From positions 124,001-188,000 of the forward strand of contig NZ_JACOOY010000002.1 of NCBI RefSeq assembly GCF_014287705.1: a stretch of DNA of 64,000 bases, read 5' to 3'. The number at the start of each line of letters is the position of its first letter. Within the stretch, counting starts at the first letter, position 1. The position numbers and the translations under genes were made by a program. Below the pieces are notes generated by a model. It was not told the origin of the DNA. It ran no database searches and saw only the letters and a program-made list of their open reading frames with translations. The DNA comes from Dorea_D hominis. GTDB taxonomy: Bacteria; Bacillota; Clostridia; Lachnospirales; Lachnospiraceae. Shown here in pieces: positions 59,906-64,000 of the stretch.

Positions 59906-60637
59906 ATGTCTGGACATTCAAAATTTGCCAATATCAAACATAAGAAAGAGAAAAATGATGCAGCAAAGGGAAAGATTTTTACAAAAATCGGTAAAGAGCT
60001 TGCCGTTGCAGTAAAAGAAGGAGGAAGTTCAGATCCTGCTAATAACAGCAGACTTCGTGATGTTATTGCTAAAGCAAAAGCTAATAATATGCCGAATGAT
60101 ACAATCGACAGAAATATCAAGAAAGCATCCGGAGATGCCAATGCAGCGAATTATGAGCATATTACATATGAAGGATATGGACCAAACGGAACAGCTATTA
60201 TTGTAGAGACACTGACAGATAACAGAAACCGTACAGCTACGAATGTTAAGAATGCATTTACTAAAGGAAACGGTAATGTCGGAACTCCTGGATGTGTATC
60301 CTTCATGTTTGACCGCAAAGGTCAGATTATCATTGATAAAGAGGAATACGAAGGGGACGCAGATGAGCTGATGATGCAGGCACTGGATGCGGGTGCAGAT
60401 GATTTTATAGAAGAGGAAGACAGCTATGAAGTTGTTACAGATCCGGATACATTCAGTGAAGTACGTCAGTCTCTTGAAGATGCAGGAATCGCTATGGCTT
60501 CCGCAGAAGTAACTATGATCCCGCAGACATATGTAGAACTGACAGATGCAAAAGATATTGCAAGCATTCAGAAGACACTGGATATGCTGGATGATGACGA
60601 TGATGTACAGGATGTATATCACAACTGGGATGAATAG
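59906..60637 (+). CDS. YebC/PmpR family DNA-binding or translation-associated protein
   Basis: A conserved 243-residue protein, start MSGHSKFANIKHKKEKNDAAKGKIFTK (typical MSGHSKWxNIKxxK). RDVIAKAKANNMPNDTIDRNI and YEGYGPNGTAIIVETLTDNRNRT follow, then the acidic end TLDMLDDDDDVQDVYHNWDE. Family members have been reported as transcription regulators and, more recently, as ribosome-associated factors relieving stalling; the sequence alone does not decide. GGAGAG lies before the ATG. Confidence 0.94.
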   Translation: MSGHSKFANIKHKKEKNDAAKGKIFTKIGKELAVAVKEGGSSDPANNSRLRDVIAKAKANNMPNDTIDRNIKKASGDANAANYEHITYEGYGPNGTAIIVETLTDNRNRTATNVKNAFTKGNGNVGTPGCVSFMFDRKGQIIIDKEEYEGDADELMMQALDAGADDFIEEEDSYEVVTDPDTFSEVRQSLEDAGIAMASAEVTMIPQTYVELTDAKDIASIQKTLDMLDDDDDVQDVYHNWDE

Positions 60638-60664
60638 GATATCTGGAAACTTCGGAGGAGAAGC

Positions 60665-61423
60665 ATGGACAATATAGAAAAGACACTGCAAGAGCTGTTT
60701 GACGAGATGTTGACACATGTCAAAGGCTTTCGCAGAAAAACATACAACGGAGTTTTTGAAAAAGGATATTTGAAATACCGCCCTGTACTTGTAAGTCTTG
60801 AGCAGCTTTTAGCTGAGACAGAAGATGAGGAGAAAGATGCGCTAATAGAAAAACTTTCGCAGGTGATTCCAGCTTATGCGTATGATAAGATGCAGAAAGA
60901 AGCGAAAAAAAACAGAGAGCGTCTGGGTGTAGATTATAATATGAATATGGCAGTATATGTTATTCCGTTTCTGAATTACTCCAGAAATGAAGACTGCGAG
61001 AAATTGTCCCGTCGCATTGTAGAAGTATGGAATGAGAAGAAGGTTACATCCTTAACACTTTCTCATTCTTCTTATGATGATATTGCGGAAGGATTTCGCA
61101 GCAAACTATGTTATATCACTACAGCAGTGTGTGAACATATGCAGAAAGAAGACGACTGCTATGAAATGCAAGTGATGCGCAGATTCCGAGATGAATATCT
61201 GATGCAGACGGATGAAGGACGTAGTATTATAAAGGACTACTATGAGGTCGCGCCGGGAATTGTGATGATTTTAAATATGCAGAAAGATGCAGCTGCCATC
61301 TATAAGCAACTGTATTGTAAATATTTGCTACCATGCGTGCAACTGATCGAGCAAGGGAAGAAAGCACAGTGCCAGGCATTATATATGCAGATGGTACAGA
61401 ATCTTAAAATGCAGTATATCTAA
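60665..61423 (+). CDS. CFI-box domain protein of unknown function
   Basis: A 252-residue soluble protein. The N-terminal 145 residues are helical and unrecognised. From about residue 149 it reads CYITTAVCEHMQKEDDCYEM followed by QVMRRFRDEYLMQTDEGRSI and YYEVAPGIV. This matches the CFI-box pattern (CFIATAAYG...VxxLRxFRDxxLxxxxxGRxxVxxYYxxSPxxA), a small Cys-containing helical module of unknown role found at protein C-termini. The stretch from yebC is 27 bases with GGAGGAG, so they are probably co-transcribed. Confidence 0.75.
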   Translation: MDNIEKTLQELFDEMLTHVKGFRRKTYNGVFEKGYLKYRPVLVSLEQLLAETEDEEKDALIEKLSQVIPAYAYDKMQKEAKKNRERLGVDYNMNMAVYVIPFLNYSRNEDCEKLSRRIVEVWNEKKVTSLTLSHSSYDDIAEGFRSKLCYITTAVCEHMQKEDDCYEMQVMRRFRDEYLMQTDEGRSIIKDYYEVAPGIVMILNMQKDAAAIYKQLYCKYLLPCVQLIEQGKKAQCQALYMQMVQNLKMQYI

Positions 61424-61463
61424 ATATCAGAATATTATAAGGTATAGTCGGGAGGAAAAGGAA

Positions 61464-62744
61464 ATGAGTGATTACAAACTGGAAACCAAATGTATTCAGT
61501 CCGGTTATGAACCGGGAAATGGGGAACCGAGAGTGCTTCCGATTTATCAGAGCACAACATTTAAGTATAACAGCAGTGAGCAGATGGGCAGACTGTTTGA
61601 TCTGGAGGAATCCGGATATTTTTATACACGTCTGCAGAATCCGACAAATGATGCTGTAGCAGCAAAGATCTGTGATCTGGAAGGCGGTGTTGCCGCAATG
61701 CTGACTTCATCCGGACAGGCTGCAAACTTTTACGCAATTATGAATATTGTAGAAGCAGGAGACCATATCGTATGCGCATCTGCGCTTTATGGAGGCACCT
61801 ATAACCTGTATGCCCATACGATTAAGAAAATGGGTGTGGATGCAACATTTGTTGATCCGGAATGTTCCGAAGAAGAGTTAAATGCAGCATTCCAGGAGAA
61901 TACAAAAGTTGTATTCGGTGAGACGATCGCCAATCCGGCGCTTGTTGTACTTGATCTGGAGAAATTTGCCAAAGCTGCACATTCACATGGAGTTCCATTT
62001 ATCGTGGATAATACATTTGCAACTCCAGTCAACTGCCGCCCGTTTGAGTGGGGAGCAGATATCGTTACACATTCTACAACAAAGTACATGGATGGACATG
62101 CATCCTGCGTCGGTGGGGCAATCGTAGACAGTGGTAATTTTGACTGGGAAGCGCACAAAGACAAATTCCCGGGACTGACTGCGCCGGATGAGACGTATCA
62201 TGGAATTGTCTATACAGAGAGATTTGGAAAAGGCGCCTATATTACAAAAGCAACGTCTCAGTTAATGCGTGACCTTGGTTCAATCCAGGCACCGCAGAAT
62301 GCATTTCTTCTGAACATCGGACTGGAGACTTTACATCTGCGTGTACCGAGACATTGTGAGAATGCTTTAAAAGCAGCTGAATATCTGAAAAACCACGAAA
62401 AGGTTGCATGGGTTTGCTGCCCGTCCATGCCAGGTGACAAATACTACGATCTGGCATCCAAGTATATGCCGAACGGAACCTGTGGTGTAATCACATTCGG
62501 CTTAAAAGGCGGAAGAGATGCTGCTGTACGCATGATGGACAGCCTGAAGATGATTGCGATCGTGACACATGTAGCGGATGCGAGAAGTTGTGTGCTGCAT
62601 CCGGCAAGCCACACACATAGACAGATGAATGATGAGGAACTGAAAGAAGCTGGCGTACAGCCGGATCTGATCCGTTTCAGCGTCGGAATCGAGAATGCAG
62701 AAGATATTATTGCGGATCTTGCACAGGCTCTTGAGCAGGCTTAA
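61464..62744 (+). CDS. metY: O-acetylhomoserine sulfhydrylase / aminocarboxypropyltransferase
   Basis: A PLP enzyme of methionine synthesis that adds sulfide to O-acetylhomoserine. The 426 residues show LETKCIQSGYEPGNGEPRV at the start (Q-G-Y typical of MetY), QSTTFKY, YFYTRLQNPTNDAVAAKI, MLTSSGQAAN, and PLP-lysine Lys in THSTTKYMDGHASCVGGAIV. The insertions around 225-260 (KFPGLTAPDETYHGIVYTE, split in two segments) are those of MetY rather than MetB. GGGAGGAAAAGG lies before the ATG. No SAM riboswitch or S-box is visible in the 40-base leader. Confidence 0.94.
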   Translation: MSDYKLETKCIQSGYEPGNGEPRVLPIYQSTTFKYNSSEQMGRLFDLEESGYFYTRLQNPTNDAVAAKICDLEGGVAAMLTSSGQAANFYAIMNIVEAGDHIVCASALYGGTYNLYAHTIKKMGVDATFVDPECSEEELNAAFQENTKVVFGETIANPALVVLDLEKFAKAAHSHGVPFIVDNTFATPVNCRPFEWGADIVTHSTTKYMDGHASCVGGAIVDSGNFDWEAHKDKFPGLTAPDETYHGIVYTERFGKGAYITKATSQLMRDLGSIQAPQNAFLLNIGLETLHLRVPRHCENALKAAEYLKNHEKVAWVCCPSMPGDKYYDLASKYMPNGTCGVITFGLKGGRDAAVRMMDSLKMIAIVTHVADARSCVLHPASHTHRQMNDEELKEAGVQPDLIRFSVGIENAEDIIADLAQALEQA

Positions 62745-62773
62745 TTTTCTGATTTACGAATAAAAATAACAGG

Positions 62774-62815
62774 ACACCTTCATACTAACAATAAAGAAGT
62801 ATGGAGGTGTTTTTT
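62774..62815 (+). terminator. Terminator of metY whose 3' arm contains the tepA ribosome binding site
   Basis: ACACCTTCATACT (62774-62786) pairs with AGTATGGAGGTGT (62798-62810), one T-G wobble, followed by T6 (62810-62815) and then directly the ATG of the next gene at 62816. The GGAGG used for that start (62804-62808) is inside the 3' arm, so a folded hairpin would both stop transcription and hide the start site. Confidence 0.8.
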
Positions 62816-63502
62816 ATGGATCAGAAGCAGTCAGAAGAGAGAGAACAGATCAAAGAAATGGGGAGTCTTGATCTGGGAACAAATAAAGAGAAAGACAGGA
62901 TTAAATTACTGACGATTATTGGCGAGATCGAAGGTCATGAGGCAGTATCAGGCAATACAAAGGCAACGAAATATGAGCATCTTCTCCCGGTGCTTGCGGA
63001 AATAGAAGACAGCGAAGAGATTGATGGACTGCTTGTGCTTCTGCACACACTGGGCGGTGACGTGGAAGCGGGGCTTTCTATTGCAGAGATGATCGCATCG
63101 CTCAGCAAGCCTACCGTATCGCTTGTTCTTGGAGGCAGCCATTCTATCGGCGGACCGCTTGCAGTATCAGCCAGATATTCTTTTATTGTTCCAAGCGGCA
63201 CGATGGTTGTTCATCCGGTGCGTACGAACGGCATGTTTATCGGCGTGGAACAGAGCCTTCGCAATATGCTGAAAACACAGGATCGGATCACCCGATTTCT
63301 TTCAGATCATTCGAAAATGAGTCAGGAGAGAATTGAAAAATTAATGCTCAATCCTACAGAACTTGTAAAAGATGTCGGTACTTTGCTGGAAGGTGAAGAT
63401 GCTGTGAGGGAAGGTCTGATCGATGCGGTTGGGGGTCTTAAGGATGCACTTGGCAAACTGCATGAAATGATCGCGCAGGAGAAGCAAAAAAGAGCAAAAT
63501 AA
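62816..63502 (+). CDS. tepA: ClpP-like serine protease TepA (translocation-enhancing protein family)
   Basis: A 228-residue ClpP-fold protein of the Bacillus TepA (YmfB) family, reported to assist protein export and spore-related functions. The start at 62816 is set by GGAGG at 62804-62808. Family marks: LHTLGGDVEAGLSIAEMI, GGSHSIGGPLAVSA with the probable nucleophile Ser in GSHSIG (about residue 104), and SGTMVVHPVRTNG with the catalytic His. It lacks a signal peptide. The next gene is ftsK/spoIIIE, the same neighbour as in Bacillus. Confidence 0.9.
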   Translation: MDQKQSEEREQIKEMGSLDLGTNKEKDRIKLLTIIGEIEGHEAVSGNTKATKYEHLLPVLAEIEDSEEIDGLLVLLHTLGGDVEAGLSIAEMIASLSKPTVSLVLGGSHSIGGPLAVSARYSFIVPSGTMVVHPVRTNGMFIGVEQSLRNMLKTQDRITRFLSDHSKMSQERIEKLMLNPTELVKDVGTLLEGEDAVREGLIDAVGGLKDALGKLHEMIAQEKQKRAK

Positions 63503-63570
63503 CGTAATGACATCCCTTCTTAATAATGCTATACTAATAATAGTATTGCCAAGAATAAGGGGGAATATAA

Positions 63571-64000
63571 ATGGCTGCAAAGTCAAGGAAAAAGAGGAGT
63601 ACAAGGCAGACCAAAAAGAAAAAACAGGAACAGAGTTTCCTGCGGGATGAAGTGACAATCTGGCTGACACTGGCAGTCAGCATTCTGATCATGCTCAGTA
63701 ATTTCGGCCTGGGCGGCTCGGCGGGAGCAAAGGCTTCCCACGGATTATATTATGCATTTGGAGCAGTTGCCTATGTAGTTCCGTTTCTATTATTTGGAAT
63801 TGTTGCATTTCTTATCTCAAACAAAGGGAATGTAAATGCATATTTAAAGACAGCGGCAGGACTTATATTTGTTGTCCTGACCTGCGCACTTCTGGAACTG
63901 GTGGACAAGATCGGAGGTATCATCGGCGAAAAGATTACGAATGTACTGGCACCGGTTATCGGAGTCGCAGGTACATATGTTGTTGTTCTTATTTTCATGA
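63571..64000 (+). CDS. DNA translocase FtsK/SpoIIIE, N-terminal part (runs off the window)
   Basis: The frame starts ATG at 63571 behind AGGGGGAA and stays open to the last base, giving about 143 residues. A very basic N-terminus (MAAKSRKKRSTRQTKKKKQE) precedes membrane segments at about 30-47, 60-80, 90-110 and 120-143, matching the 4-TM anchor of FtsK/SpoIIIE. The motor and gamma domains would lie beyond the window. The identification rests on this pattern and on adjacency to tepA. Confidence 0.75.
   Translation, partial: MAAKSRKKRSTRQTKKKKQEQSFLRDEVTIWLTLAVSILIMLSNFGLGGSAGAKASHGLYYAFGAVAYVVPFLLFGIVAFLISNKGNVNAYLKTAAGLIFVVLTCALLELVDKIGGIIGEKITNVLAPVIGVAGTYVVVLIFM

Noticed and set aside
60029..60718. 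Minus-strand frame of 229 codons across yebC
   Set aside because: Antisense to a highly conserved gene, with Cys/Ile-rich composition typical of a shadow frame.

Overview
This window looks like chromosomal core DNA of an anaerobic, low-GC Gram-positive gut bacterium, most likely a member of the Lachnospiraceae (Clostridia). The evidence is strong GGAGG-type ribosome binding sites, a complete six-gene rnf operon, pta-ackA, a biotin-dependent sodium-pumping decarboxylase cluster, Rex, a Re-citrate-synthase-like enzyme next to icd, and the synteny blocks tmcAL/pta/ackA/yceD/rpmF/plsX/acpP/rnc/smc/ftsY and cmk/ispH/rpsA. I saw no rRNA, tRNA, CRISPR array, transposase or phage gene. The genus is not fixed by the sequence; a Dorea/Mediterraneibacter-like organism is a guess.

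Layout. 1-2.1 kb: two unrecognised proteins, the C-terminal remnant of an M16 peptidase and a small membrane protein. 2.1-7 kb: on the minus strand an Xaa-Pro aminopeptidase and a POT-family peptide transporter whose promoters share an identical 16-mer, with a small membrane protein and a YcxB-like protein on the plus strand. 7.1-12.7 kb: an operon with two different carboxyltransferases, an OadG-like subunit fused to a lipoprotein domain, a biotin carrier and a sodium-pumping OadB, preceded by a Rex-box-like site. 12.7-19 kb: a LytTR response regulator and GHKL histidine kinase followed by one large FtsX-type permease and two tandem, near-duplicate ABC ATPases. 19-24 kb: an RpiR regulator, a BaiN/HI0933-type flavoprotein, cmk, ispH and rpsA. 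24-29.7 kb: rnfCDGEAB, also preceded by a Rex-box-like site, followed by a DUF2752 gene that contains a terminator-like hairpin. 29.8-35 kb: tmcAL (minus), mgtE, pta, ackA.

35-38.4 kb is an interruption of an otherwise canonical housekeeping block. It holds two tandem secreted paralogues flanked by degenerate copies of a REP-like sequence and followed by the broken 3' end of an L-glutamate gamma-semialdehyde dehydrogenase gene. 38.4-47.1 kb: yceD, rpmF, plsX, acpP, rnc, smc, ftsY, ilvA. 47.2-50.7 kb: a probable Re-citrate synthase, a GntR/FCD regulator and icd, behind a promoter whose -10 lies inside a perfect 26-bp palindrome; this is probably an autoregulated 2-oxoglutarate/glutamate supply operon. 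50.8-64 kb: ppk, an ABC-F ATPase (minus), rex, nnr, alr, an antitoxin-less mazF-like toxin gene, a CorC-type CBS protein, yebC, a CFI-box protein, metY, tepA and the start of ftsK/spoIIIE.

Functional theme. The decarboxylase cluster and Rnf are both sodium or proton translocating redox/carbon modules. Each is preceded by an 18-bp sequence resembling the Rex operator, and rex itself lies in the window, which suggests NADH/NAD+-responsive control of both. All regulatory assignments come from reading motifs by eye and are untested.
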